A stretch of 64,000 nt of DNA. Origin: Stemphylium vesicarium. Lineage: Eukaryota; Ascomycota; Dothideomycetes; Pleosporales; Pleosporaceae. Where the stretch lies: positions 1 through 64,000 of the forward strand of contig QXCR01000048.1 of assembly GCA_004380135.1 (NCBI GenBank), in the 5' to 3' direction. Below the pieces are notes generated by a model that searched no databases, had not been told where the DNA came from, and saw only the letters and a list, made by a program, of their open reading frames with translations. The translations under genes and the position numbers were made by a program. This document shows positions 10,136-21,800 of this stretch, piece after piece. Position 1 is the first letter of the stretch, and every line of letters begins with the position of its first letter.

Positions 10136-10762
10136 ATGACAAATTCGAAGCCACTAGACTATCCTCCTGATTTGCAAGAATATGCGGTATCTGAAGCCGA
10201 GTATTTACGCAAACACCCCCAGTATGATGTCCTCGTCAGTGGCGCAATAGTTTTCAACAAAGATGGAAAACTCCTCCTAGTGCAGCGTGCGGCCGACGAG
10301 AAAGCGTTCCCCAATTTCTGGGTAAGCTAGCGGAGGAGACACAGCCCCCTTTCCTCGCATTTGAATTGTTCATGAACCCAGTCTAACACGACACAGGAAA
10401 TCCCCGGAGGAAAAGTCGATGATACGGATGAGACGATTCTACATGGTGCTGTCCGAGAGCTGAAGGAAGAGGCCGGCCTCGAAACGACCCGCGTGCTGAG
10501 AAAAGTCACGCAGTTCACGTTTGTGGATGAGAGGCCTGGACGACCAACGATTACCTGGCTGAAGCTCATCTTCGAGATGGAGGTAGAGGATAAGAATTCG
10601 ATTGTGCTGGATCCCATTGAACATCAAAAGTTCCTCTTTGCTTCCGAAGAGGAGATTATCAACGAGCAAGCGGGAGACGTGAAGCTTCAGTACATCAGCC
10701 CTCCGAACAAGGCGGTCAAGTTGGAGGCGTTTAGGTTGAGACGGGGAGCTATGTCCTCTTGA
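10136..10762 (+). CDS. Nudix hydrolase
   Basis: Two exons, 10136-10321 and 10397-10762, phase-0 intron of 75 nt (GTAAGC ... ACACAG), 183 aa. The Nudix box spans the junction: EIPGGKVDDTDETILHGAVR followed by ELKEEAGL, so the metal-binding REUxEExGU half is exact; the first half has one more residue than the canonical G-x5-E spacing. The preceding strand DVLVSGAIVFNKDGKLLLVQ is a typical Nudix beta strand. The family hydrolyses nucleoside diphosphates linked to another group; the substrate cannot be read from the sequence. The exon split inside a conserved motif makes the gene model secure. No signal peptide, so cytosolic is most likely. Confidence 0.9.
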
Positions 10763-11211
10763 TTATGTACATGTCGATTGCAATTTGGCGAATGCAATCT
10801 TTCATAACAGGGGTCAAGGCCAAGCCTCCTGACACGTGAAGATGAGTTGCGCTCTCCGAGGGTCCATGTACACATGCATGCGACACACGCAACGATGTGG
10901 CTGGAGACTCTCGCCAATAGGAGACGCGCCATATCATGACGGCACAGGCGGACAACAAAGGCGTCCGCCAGGAGCGAGGGACTTTGGCTGAAACCAGCTT
11001 AGGTAATTTGGTGGTGGATTTCGGAGAACGAGGCAGTTTGGAAAAAGCACTGTCGCGTGTTGCAGTAATGATCGATGCCTTGCCGTAGACTCCCCGTGCA
11101 CTCCGGCGCCCGCACTAGTTCATACCGTATGTGCCACAAGAACACGACCAAGTGCGGACGAATCACAACCTCAACCCTCGACGACTCGTGCCGTGATAGA
11201 TTTGCGACAAC
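10763..11211. promoter_or_regulatory. Upstream region of the zinc-cluster factor gene
   Basis: 449 bases between the Nudix stop and the ATG of the transcription factor, both on the plus strand. It contains the Nudix 3' end and the factor's promoter and leader. No motif is identified with confidence. Confidence 0.4.
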
Positions 11212-14200
11212 ATGTCGGGCGAGCACTCCTTCATGGCCAACGCAGTGCCCGCCGTGCCTCAGCCGCTCGCTGCACAACCCAGCAATGGGTCCCCGTAGGT
11301 GCTGTCGCGCAGACTCGAGAGTACACCCGCTCATTAACAGGCAGACCGTCGGCGGCGTCGCAGTCGCAGTCGCAGGCAGTTCCTCCTGGGCCTGGACACC
11401 CGTCATTCCGGCGGCAACGCGCTAGCAGAGCGTGCGAGAGTGAGTGCGCCCCCGTGTTTGCGCATCCCCTGATATACGAGAGAGGGTGCTGCTGCTGAGG
11501 TCGGTGGGATATGGATCTACTGCGCGGGCCTCGGCACCTCGGTCAACCTGAAGACAAATGCTAACCACGACGCATCGCAGCCTGCCACGCGAGGAAGGTG
11601 AGTAATCAACCGCGAAACCGCCGCATCGTCGTAATCATGCTCAGTCGTGCGTAGGTACGGTGCGACGCCGCCTCATTGGGGATTCCCTGCACCAATTGCA
11701 CTGCCTTTGGCATCGAGTGCCGCATCCCCCAGCCAAAGCGCAAAAAGACGCAGACGGCCAGGCCAAAGGATGTGGAGAGGTAGGATTACACCCATGCCCC
11801 AGCCTACATGAAGAAGCGAGGACTGATGCGACTGCAGTGAGCGAGGAGACAGCGACGACCGCTCCCCAGCGAGCACCTCGGTCGAGCCGCGCGAGAGATC
11901 GACTGTATACAACACCGAAGATGGCACCCCGTCTACCACCGTGTCGCCTGCTTACGCCGCTCAGCAGGCCACCCACAATGGCACCTATGTGCAATTCATG
12001 AAGCCCAAGTTTGCGAGAGCCCCCATCAAGGAAGCCGGCCGCGTCGCATATCTGGGGGAGTCCTCGAACCTGTCGCTGCTCGTCCATGACCGATATGGCA
12101 CCACCGATGTCGTGCACTACCCGCTGCCTGAGAACGTGCGGGGCGCAAAGGCGCGGGTGAACGAGATGGATAACATGGAGATTGAGATCCTGCACCAGCG
12201 GGGTGCTTTCCTGCTGCCCCCACGCGCCCTGTGTGACGAACTCGTCGAGGCCTTTTTCAGATGGGTAGCGCCAGTCGTCCCAGTAATCAACCGCAGCCGC
12301 TTCATGCGCCAATATCGAGACCCCAAGAACCCGCCGTCGCTCCTTCTACTGCAGGCGATACTCCTGGCCGGCTCGCGCGTCTGCACCAATGCACAGCTGA
12401 TGGACTCTAGCGGCTCGACAACGCCAGCCGCCATGACGTTTTACAAGCGCGCAAAGGCCCTCTACGATGCCAACTTTGAAGATGACAGGGTCACCATCGT
12501 CCAGGCGCTCATCCTAATGGGTTGGTACTGGGAGGGACCCGAGGATGTGACCAAGAATGTCTTCTACTGGACACGAGTCGCAATTGTCGTAGCCCAGGGT
12601 TCAGGCATGCACCGGAGCGTTGAGGGCTCACAGCTCACGCGATCGGACAAGCGTCTCTGGAAACGCATCTGGTGGACTTTGTACAGTCGAGACCGTTCGG
12701 TAGCGGTTGCGCTCGGCAGGCCGGTAGCAATCGATCCAGAGGACTCTGATGTTGAGATGGTGTCGGAAGACGACTTCATCGACGACGAGACGGATCACGC
12801 TGCAGAGTATCCGCCAGACCCAGTGCATGTCCAGTTCTTCATCAACTACGTCAAGCTGAGCGAGATCATGGGTCTCGTGCTCTCACAGCAGTACTCCGTC
12901 GCATCTAAACACCGCAGAGCGAACGCCATAGACCTAACCCACAGCGACATGGCTCTTGCAGATTGGCTCCAACATTGCCCACCCGAGGTGCAGTGGGAGC
13001 GCAACCGTCATCATTTCTGGGCTGCTTTACTGCACTCCAACTACTAGTAAGTTGTTCCACAAACAGTAACTGCTTTTGTCTGACATGTCCAGTACCACGC
13101 TATGTCTCCTGCACCGCGCGCACATGCCACCGGCGGGGTCGCCAAAGGCCACACACTTGGACGGGTTTGGCGAGGAGCACGCCTATCCTTCACGAAACAT
13201 TGCATACCAAGCAGCCGCCATGATCACCTCCATTATCGAAAACCTCCGAGCTCACGACGAGATCCGGTATACACCGGCATTCATCGTCTACAGCTTGTTC
13301 TCGGCCCTCATCATGCATGTGTACCAGATGAAGTCGTCAAATAAATCCATCGTCTCGGCGACAGAGCAACGTCTGCAAATCTGCTTAGACGCACTGAAGG
13401 AGGTCTCCAAAGTCTGGCTTGTTGCAAAGATGGTTCACACATTGTTCGAGTCCATTCTCGGTAACAAGCATCTAGAGGAGCGCTTGCAAAAGGCCGCAGG
13501 ACGAAACCACAAGAAGAACAAGGTTCCTTCGGTACCACCACCGCCGCCGCCGAAGCCCGCGCAAGAGTCTTCTAAGCGAAAGTTTGATGACATGGACTTG
13601 GGCTTTCCAGTCCCGAGTGGCCCTCCGGCAGCCCAGGTATCGTATGAGCGGTCAAGACCACAGACTCCTGCAGTCACACCTTCTCGCGAACTGCAACCGC
13701 AACAACAGATGCCACAAATGACCACAGGATCGCCGCAGATGAACCGACAGAACCAGGATGCTTTCATGGGCCCCTCGCGCTCTGGAACGCGTCCGACGAC
13801 TCCATTCAACCCATCCTACTCCTATCCTGGCACGCCACCAGATCTCTTCTTGGTCACCCGTGATACCCCGAACATTAGCCAAGAAGTATGGCAAAACTTC
13901 CAACCGGACCAACTGTTCCCTGCCGATACACAAGTCAATTTCCCGCAAATGTCGCCCATGCAAAACCACAGTCTCGTGGATCCTGCGTTAAGCCAACCGC
14001 AGAACATTTCTATGCAACAGCAGCAGTCACAACCCCAGACCGCGGGCAGTCAGCAACCGATACAAAACCCACAGTCTAATGTAGGCATGGCCACTGGTTA
14101 CGAGCACAACAACACTCAGGCTTGGCAACAACAGATGGAGATGATGGCACAAAACCAACAACAAAACAACGCACAGGACGATGCGTGGAGCCAGAGCTCT

Positions 14201-14367
14201 GGTGGTCGGCCCAATCCCATCGTGCCCATGAGCTTAAACGTGGATGACTGGTAAGTCGATGTTCTGACATGATTGAAGGCATCACTAACTCTCTGGCTAG
14301 GTTCAACTTCTTCGGCATTAATGGCGAGACCGACATGTCGCACCTTTTCCAACAAGGCCCTTCCTAA
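11212..14367 (+). CDS. Zn2Cys6 transcription factor, CTF1/FarA/FarB type
   Basis: Rebuilt from seven exons: 11212-11294, 11345-11439, 11581-11597, 11655-11779, 11838-13046, 13093-14250, 14301-14367; 917 aa. The zinc cluster only appears after splicing: Cys58, 61, 68, 77, 80, 87 in CETCHARKVRCD and PCTNCTAFGIEC, giving C-x2-C-x6-C-x8-C-x2-C-x6-C, followed by a basic PKRKK. The middle holds the fungal-specific transcription factor domain (ALILMGWYWEG, KRIWWTLYSRDRSVAVALGR). The C-terminal third is Gln/Pro-rich and ends NVDDWFNFFGINGE, as in CTF1-beta/Far proteins, which activate fatty-acid catabolism and cutinase genes through a CCTCGG element. All six introns have GT-AG ends and keep frame. 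Which member (alpha or beta) it is remains unclear. Confidence 0.9.
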
Positions 14368-15237
14368 TCTTGCCATACTGTGCAGTAGCGTTATTCCGGT
14401 TATTTTCACGTCAAGTGTATTGATTGAGCGTCATTCTGTGAGGAGACAAGCATGCAAGGGCGTTTTTAGTGAGGAAAGCTCTATGAGCGTATTTCATTTC
14501 CAGTCCAATGTTTGACATGTTGCTGGGGGTTCATCTGTGTATCATATAGAAAAATGGAGGGAGTGGACATGGGATGCAGGGCCGTCTGGTTGCTGTATGG
14601 GTCTCGTCAATGTAAGACAGTCTTATGCATGAGGTTGTGAATATTGGACGTGTGCTCAACAAAGTGGAGGTACCATAGAAAAGTGGCAAGTGAAATGATG
14701 GTTCACGGTTGCCAGGACCCAGTGCCCGATACTTTGCAGTGACGGCGGATGATCCACCGGTTGCTGCTCCCCGCATTCCGTGCTAAAGCCGATTGGATCT
14801 AGCCTCCTTTGGCTTTCGGAACCTCCAACTTCATGCACGCGAGACGGGGACAATAACATCGTGAGCTCAACGCAACCAGGCCTACCAGAGTCGGCCGGCA
14901 ATACTGCATTCAGGTTCGTATTCAATTCCCCGCCCAATCTCTCCTGCCAGGCTCCTCATCCGCCCACGAATCGCAAAGTCCAAACCGGCGTCGCTCTACG
15001 CCGCACGTCGCAACGAAGCTGCCCACCACTACGCCTTCCGCCTTCACTCAGAAAGCAGCCCCCACGCACTACCAGCCTACTGCGTAGCTGCCTTCACCGC
15101 GCGCGCTCCTCCATCACCCCAACTCCAGCCTCGTTACTCTCCACGAAGCCCACGGGCTACCCCCTCGACAACACCATACTGACCATTCTTCCCCTGTAGA
15201 TCAAGGCGCGCACCTGATACCAAATCCGTCTTTGGAC
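14368..15237. promoter_or_regulatory. Intergenic and likely 5' leader of NOT2 gene
   Basis: 870 bases. Short open frames (for example 14780-15199) have no family resemblance. The frame of NOT2 stays open from about 15088 to its first ATG at 15238 without another ATG, so a further 5' exon with an upstream start cannot be excluded. Confidence 0.4.
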
Positions 15238-17102
15238 ATGTTCCAATCACAGCAAAATCCGAGCCGGGGTGCCCCGCTGGGCGCCAACCGGTTACAAAAC
15301 GGCAAGATGGGTGGTGAGATTGCTCTCAAAAAGACACATGTGCCCGTGTGCTGATATTAGTTTGCCACAGGAGGTGCATCTCAATGGGGGTTTGGAGCTC
15401 CTATGGCTGCGCCAGGGCTATCGAATGCGCAAACACGGACAAATGGCGGTCCTTTGTCAAGCTTCGCGCAAGCAATGAGCGGTTCGCAGCCGCATACGCC
15501 GCTTAATCTTGAGTAAGTCAGCCTGTACAATAACGAGGAAGAGACGGGACGATTGCGAAGACCAAATTCAGCCTGAGGCCTGGCGCTCCAAGGAATGCGA
15601 GAATGACGGGCCAGATGTTGACAATCTCAGGGAGTTTCCTTCGTTATCGGGCGCACCGCAAGCGCAACAAAATACGTCTGCACAGCAAATGTGGGCAAAT
15701 CCGACCCTGCGGACCACTCAGCAAAACCCACAGAACACAATAGGACGGCCCCAGGGACAAGGCTCACAGCAAGGTCAGGGGCAGGCTGGGCAAGCTGCGA
15801 GTCAGCAGCAGCAGAGCCAGAGTCAGGACGACTCGTCGCAGAGTCAATTTTCGGGCGCTGGCGATGACTATCGGTTCGGCGGACAAGGCGGCGTCGGGCA
15901 ACTTGGAGGCGTCCAGCCGCAGACGGGCAACATCGAAGAGTTCCCACCATTAGGAGGCGCTGGCGGAGACATGGCCCCAGACCGAAGAGCCGGGCTGATA
16001 CAGAACGCTGCGGCATTTGGCACCAATGCAGGCAACGCTTTCCCGGGGCTTGGCCAAACGCGAAATGGCCTCTCAAGTCCAACAGACAGCCAGCAAGATC
16101 GGAGCATCAACCCCACTGTAGGTGGGAGGGGACTCGCAGGTGGAGCATCACGGACGCCGTTTGAGAACTTGCGAGCGGGCAATCCGTCAGAAGTATGTGT
16201 TTATGCCCCACGCAATGACGTAGTGCACCAACTAACATCATCAAGGGCAACCAGCGGACAGGACAACCAGGCAACATGTTCTCACTAGGCCCTCAGATAG
16301 GCATGCGAACCGGGGGCGATCTCACCCCAGGAGCTCAACGCCCTCAGCAAAATCAGTTCGAGCAGACATTTGGGTCAGATGCTCTCGGCTCACCAAACGC
16401 TCAGAGCATGCCGCACAAGAAACTATCAGAGATGACCGATTCGGAACGATATGGCCTGCCTGGACTGCTATCTATGATTCCTATGGAGAGTCCTGATTAT
16501 TCTACGCTAGCTATGGGCCAAGATCTGACCGTTTTGGGCCTGGACTTGAGCCGACCTGAGTGAGGCAGATTCCGATTCTGGTCGAACGTCACTAACAGTG
16601 CTCGTAGTAACTCGCCTTTGCATCCAACGTTTGGTTCCCCGTTCGTGGAATCCAACGTCAAGCCAGTAATACCACCGGATTTTACCCTGCCAGCGGCTTA
16701 TACCGTGACGAATGTACCACCACTACATTCAAAGATGACAAGTTTCTCGGCGGAGACCCTTCTCGCTATATTCTACCAATTCCCGAGAGACATTCTACAA
16801 GAAATTGCCGCACAGGAGCTGTACAACCGTGACTGGCGGTGGCATATCAAGCTCCAGCAGTGGATGATGAAGGACCCAGATCTTCCAGCGCCCATCCGAC
16901 TATCGCCAAAGGAAGAACGGGGCTGGTACCTTTTCTTCGATGTCACCAACTGGAGGCGAGAGAGGGTATGCTTGATTTTACCTATCCTTGTTCCCCCCAT
17001 TTTGAATGCGATGACTGACTTGAAACACAGAGAGAGTTCGAGTTGAACTATGACCACCTAGATCAACGCCATGGCAGCCCTGCAATGGCGGGACAGATGT
17101 AG
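15238..17102 (+). CDS. not2: CCR4-NOT complex subunit 2 (NOT2)
   Basis: Six exons: 15238-15313, 15371-15512, 15631-16192, 16246-16559, 16608-16965, 17031-17102; about 507 aa. All junctions keep frame. The N-terminal half is Gln/Gly/Asn-rich with two EFPSLSG/EFPPLGG motifs, typical of fungal NOT2. The C-terminal NOT2/3/5 domain (about 365-495) is well formed: LHPTFGSPF, FSAETLLAIFYQFPRDILQ, AAQELYNRDWRWH, GWYLFFDVTNWRRERREFE. NOT2 bridges NOT1 and NOT3/5 in the deadenylation and transcription complex. The acceptor before exon 5 is ambiguous: AG at 16597-16598 would add three residues (ARS) to DNSPLHP. The N-terminus is the least certain part, since an upstream exon could exist. Confidence 0.92.
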
Positions 17103-17741
17103 TAATCTGAGTCTTTCAAAGAGGGGAGCTGTATAGCTATAGCTTGTGTGTTTTAAGCATGCAGCTGCATGGTTAGTGCTTGTAAGAATCAAATGTCCCC
17201 CGGGGACTTGAACTTGCCTAAAGCATCGCAAGACTATCGCGCTATGGATGCACAATGTGTTTTGTGTGTTGTTGTGTGCTTTGTAGTGAGTACATGCAGG
17301 GTAGGACGGGATCCTACACCAGGTAAGTGCGCTTGCCTACTGAGCCTTCGCATGCGAGAGTCATCGCGCCTTCACTCACTTACTACTGCTCTATCAACAT
17401 CCCGTCCCTCGCGTCTAATCCACCCCTCACCACACTATGTGTTTTTCTTTTCTCACTTCCGCGACCATCTTGCCTAACACAAGTGATATCGATCATAATC
17501 GAGCTAGATTCTTGCTTTTTTTTCGAGGACCAACGATGCACACACAGCTTTGTTGCTACTATGGACAAGGCTGTGGTGCTGTTCAACCTTGACGTTGCGA
17601 CAGGGGCTGTGCCGCAGTCTGCCTGCATATGGTGGCGGTGGCTGCGCATTTCAGCCTGAGATCACGCAACACGTTATTTATCAACTTCACTCCACAGTGT
17701 AGCGCACCAATACTCATATTCTCTGAGATCACTGCGGGTTG
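17103..17741. other. Intergenic region
   Basis: 639 bases between NOT2 and the broken STAND-Ras gene. It includes a T-rich tract (about 17515-17525). No gene is supported. Confidence 0.4.
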
Positions 17742-19668
17742 ATGAACATGCTGGAAGTCGCAGCTGCTGTTATTGGCATCTTGGCGGCGGCCGGCAAGGT
17801 GGCAGAGATCTTGGGCCCTGTGGTCTCTTCGCTACGCAATCAGACGAAGAAGGTGGCCAAGGTCTTGTCTGAACTCAACAGCTCCAGGACCATTCTCGAA
17901 GCATTGCAAAAGTATCTCGACGACTTGAGCACAGCACCAAGGAACCGGAAAGAACTGATCTCGGTCGATCAGCTCGTCACAGCGCTTACAGATGGATGGC
18001 TACTCTTCAGAGAGCTGGAATCGCTCGTCGTCCGGCTGGTCAACCCCGACTTTGCTTTGCCAAAACATATGCAATGGGCATGGAATAATAAGGAATTTGC
18101 ATCGCTGACTGCGAGGTTGCGGCGCTTCAAAATATCCATCAGCGTCATGCTGAGCATTCTTCAATGGTAGATGCGGGATTCCTCACATTGCGCAAGGCTA
18201 ACATGATTAATGAATTCGATGCAGAGGCTCGATATAGCCAGCGGGAGCTTCTCGCGATTACCAAAAGTGTATTGTAGAACAACATACAGCTCTCACAGCG
18301 ACTAGCTCGCCTAGAATACATGGACAACAGGGACTCGATTTATACAAGACGACAGTATAGCATAGCCCCAACCGTACCCATGAATGCCTATGAATACGGC
18401 GTCCACGACTCTATCGGCATAGACAATGAGGACGATTCACTGCCTGGCGAGATACCGACAAGCCCTCAGTTTGAGACGGACCTCAACGCTTCAAGGTCTA
18501 TCGCCGAGCCAAACGACATTCCGTGGATTAATCGTTCTGTAGTTCCAAGGTTCCGTCGCATGCTTGGACTAAATTCACTGATATCAGTTTGTCGGATATC
18601 TCTGTCATCTCTCTCATAGCATTACCTATCACGCAAATCGATATTAACAGTGTATGCTTCTACGAGCCCCAGAACGAGGCGCTCGACATGCGGACTCCGT
18701 CAAGCCCCAAACGACCCGTGCTGAAGCAAACTCGTACATCACCCGATAACTTTCAGTAAAGGAGACGTCACCTCTCAGCGCTAGTCATCCCAACACCACG
18801 GCAGGAAACGGCAGGGACGCGGTTTTCTTCGTCTACCTTATCGCTTGTCAAGCCACCCAGCTTGCAGTCACCAGAGTCACGATCCGTACAGCACCACAAC
18901 ATTGTTGTAAAAGGGCCAATCAATGCACAGGTCAATGAGCTGACTGCAGAAGTATGTCCTCACAACTGCCTCCCTACTATTCCGAACAATACCTAACATG
19001 GCCATTCACAGTTCACGAATCAGCCCTACATACCGAGCGTTTCAGGGAACCTAATAAACTATTACCACACAGCTTGCCAAGTAGATTCTCAAGAGGTACA
19101 TTTGTTTGTGCAGGTCGTGACCGACGTCTTGGACGACTATGCCGCAGTGGCACACACAGAGCACCTCAGAACCGGCGATATGTACTTGATTGTATTCAAC
19201 GTCACGTCTCCGAGTTCTTTCGACCGAATAAAAAGATACCCTCGGCAGATCCTATAGGCGCAGGGTCAGTCGGCCTTCCCAGTGCTCATCATCGGCCACC
19301 ATCCCCCCAGATGTCCTCTAAGGGTCGTAAGTCGTGACGAGGGAGAATATCTGGCACGAAAGACGGGATGCGCATACTTGGAGGTGATTGAAAACGATGC
19401 GGCATCTTTTGAACGAGCCATCTCTGATCTTGTGCGGCAGCGGTGGGTATGGGCGAAGAAAACCAAAGACGCAGCCCTAGAGGCTGAGAGGGAAGTATTT
19501 AGATCACCTACACAGCTCGGTGCTGAAAAGGTACATTCAAGATCAACTGCGAGGCTGGGTATGCATCGAAGCAAGTCTATGTTGAAGAAACTCAAACTCG
19601 GTCCTTCGCTCAGTACCATCGACGAGATTGCCCCTGACGAGGACGCTTCCCATGCAAGATCTGCTTGA
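17742..19668 (+). pseudogene. Broken gene: STAND-type N-terminal domain joined to degenerate Ras-like domain
   Basis: The first exon (17742 to about 18167) encodes EVAAAVIGILAAAGKVAEIL and KVAKVLSELNSSRTILEALQ, the fungal N-terminal domain found on STAND/NACHT proteins. After an intron the frame continues SQRELLAITKSVL, then TAG (18275-18277), then QLSQRLARLEYMDN. A frame change follows near 18565-18575 before FTDISLSDISVISLIALPIT, then TAA at 18757-18759, then text leading to a clear intron (donor GTATGT at 18953; exon from 19012). The last part resembles Ras: VSGNLINYYHTACQ, HLRTGDMYLIVFNVTSPSSF, then TAG at 19255-19257, then FPVLII and RRVSRDEGEYLARKTG-like text to 19668. The P-loop and NKxD positions are not conserved. 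Two or more stops plus a frame change argue for a pseudogene; undetected introns are the alternative. Confidence 0.65.
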
Positions 19669-20767
19669 TATCGCAGGAATGGGCTTCGAAATTGTGCCAC
19701 TGCTAGGAAAGTCTAGCGGCAAAGACTCAAAAGAAAGAATTCACCGTTCACTGGTGCACACTATGTTTTGCACTGCTTACTTTGTATATTAGCTTCACCA
19801 TTCCCCTTTCTTCTCTTCTATACCCCGCTTTTCGCAAAATTCATGTACAGCGATCAATAGCACGATACCCAGAAACACTGCAATAAGCATCAGAATTTTG
19901 TTTTCCGAATAGTGAATGGCTACAATATACGTGTACGACACGCAGCCTCGATTCGAATCACGACGCAGAGTGATGGATGATTTTGTGGTGGATTACACTC
20001 GAGGATTACGTTGACCGGAGACCCTTTTACAAGAATCAAATACAAACGGTTTTATTCTGTTTGGGAGTAGCTAAGATGATGAGCTATGGAAGATGAAAAC
20101 TCGGCGAATCTCATTGAGAAGAAATATGATTAAACTATTAGAGCTATCCGATACAACGCGCGTTGCAACGATGCCGTGATGAAAAACTTACAGCCTCACC
20201 ACAGAACATCACCAGCGTCTCCACGCCCAAAGCATTGAAAAGAACTATTGCTCACCTCGCAAGCACGAAGAAAGGGCAGTCCAGTCTCATCTAATTATCG
20301 CATGCCTAAGCTATAAATCACGCATCTCATGTATCGTACCGTGTTTTCTACACATACCCAGTAAGCGTACGTTTGCATCTAGACGACGTGGGCGTGAAAT
20401 GATCCAGCGCTACGCCGCAAGTTCAACATGGCATAGGTAGGGAGAAGGACGAAATGCACCTTCTCGACAAGCAGAAAGTTGGAAAGAACGAGGGGTGAAA
20501 TAAATGCGTAGTAGCCGAAGCATGGTTGTAAAGAAAGTGATCGATATTTAGCCTTCTCTCTTCTCTCAGGACTCGCGAGGTTAGGACTCAGGATTCGAGG
20601 CACGTGATGAGACGTGCTACTTACCTCTACATACTACATACTACACATCACACATCACTCACCACAAACTCGATCCTGTGTCCTTGAATTTTGCTCGCAA
20701 CGTGAAGCTGGACCTAAACGGGGAAATTGGACGACGAAGTATAGAGATACATGCTCTAAATTAATTA

Positions 20768-20789
20768 CTCTCTCTCTCTCTCTCTCTCT
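20768..20789. repeat. (CT)n microsatellite
   Basis: An uninterrupted CT dinucleotide run of about 11 copies directly visible in the sequence. Confidence 0.9.
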
Positions 20790-21519
20790 GCCCTCAAGAG
20801 AGAAGGGGAAACACAAAATCCCCGAACACGAGGCTCTTCCATCCGACACACACATCTGTGGCCTCCCCCTCCCCCAACCCCAGCACAGCTCGGCCCAACC
20901 TCAGCCCAGCTCACCCTACCCCAGCGCGGAGAAAGGCACACAGAGCAGCAGCAGCAGCAGTAGCAGCAGTCAGACCGACGCCCGTTCTCCGATCGACAAC
21001 TCAACAACCAGATATTGCATTCCCCATTCCCCATTCCCTGTCAGTCTATATGCGTGTCATCGGTATATCATGTCTGTTATTCTTCTTTAGTTGCTTAGAA
21101 GAGGGCTGGGGTCGAAGTCAGAGGAGGGGAAGAAAAAGGCAAGATGGCTGCAAGTGTCCGGTGTGGCTATGTTTTGTATACACCCAGTTAGATGCATGAC
21201 GAACACGAGCGCAGAGCTGGTTTCTCCGACCCTGCATGCTGCCTGTCGTGGATAGACACCAGCACCAGCATCACCAATTGAACAAGTAAGAAAGCAAGCA
21301 AGGCAAGCAAAGTCTCACGACAGGACAGGATAGGATGAGATAGGTCATGTGAAGTGAGGTAAGAACTGCAAAGGCAAAGGAAGAAGGCGCAAAATAGGAT
21401 ATTGCGACTAGTTTCACACGCCCCTCATCCTCCCCCGCTCACTCAAATCCGAGCTACACACACAGTAACCACTTGCATGCCCCGGCCCTCTTCTTCCCCA
21501 TCTGTCCATCTGTCCACCA

Positions 21520-21523
<4 letters not shown>

Positions 21524-21552
<29 letters not shown>
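21524..21552. repeat. (CACTCT)n microsatellite
   Basis: About four to five tandem copies of a CACTCT hexamer in a C/T-rich stretch. Confidence 0.85.
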
Positions 21553-21775
21553 CCACCCATCCCAAACAGCTAACCCCCGACCCCGGCCCCCAAAAGAAAC
21601 AAAAAAATCGTCCGATTCCCAGCTCACGCGCAGCAGCAGGTAAAAACAGGATTCTGCAGTCATGCTAACGAAAGAAGGTATCGTGACTGCTGCAGCATGT
21701 TTCCCAGGACATGTGCGTTCGGGGGAGCTGGGAGCTGGGAGCTGGGACAGGGAAACGGAAGGAAGGGAAGCAGAG

Positions 21776-21800
21776 GAGGGGAGGGGAGGGGGGGGGGGGC
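21776..21800. repeat. G-rich tract, possible G-quadruplex
   Basis: The plus strand carries GGGG runs separated by single A bases and then an uninterrupted run of about 13 G, next to a repeated GGGAGCT motif at 21723-21745. It could fold as a quadruplex; only the sequence pattern supports this. Confidence 0.7.

Noticed and set aside
20614..21090. 158-codon plus-strand frame over the microsatellites
   Set aside because: Composition is repeat-driven (Ser, Pro, Leu runs), and it lacks homology.
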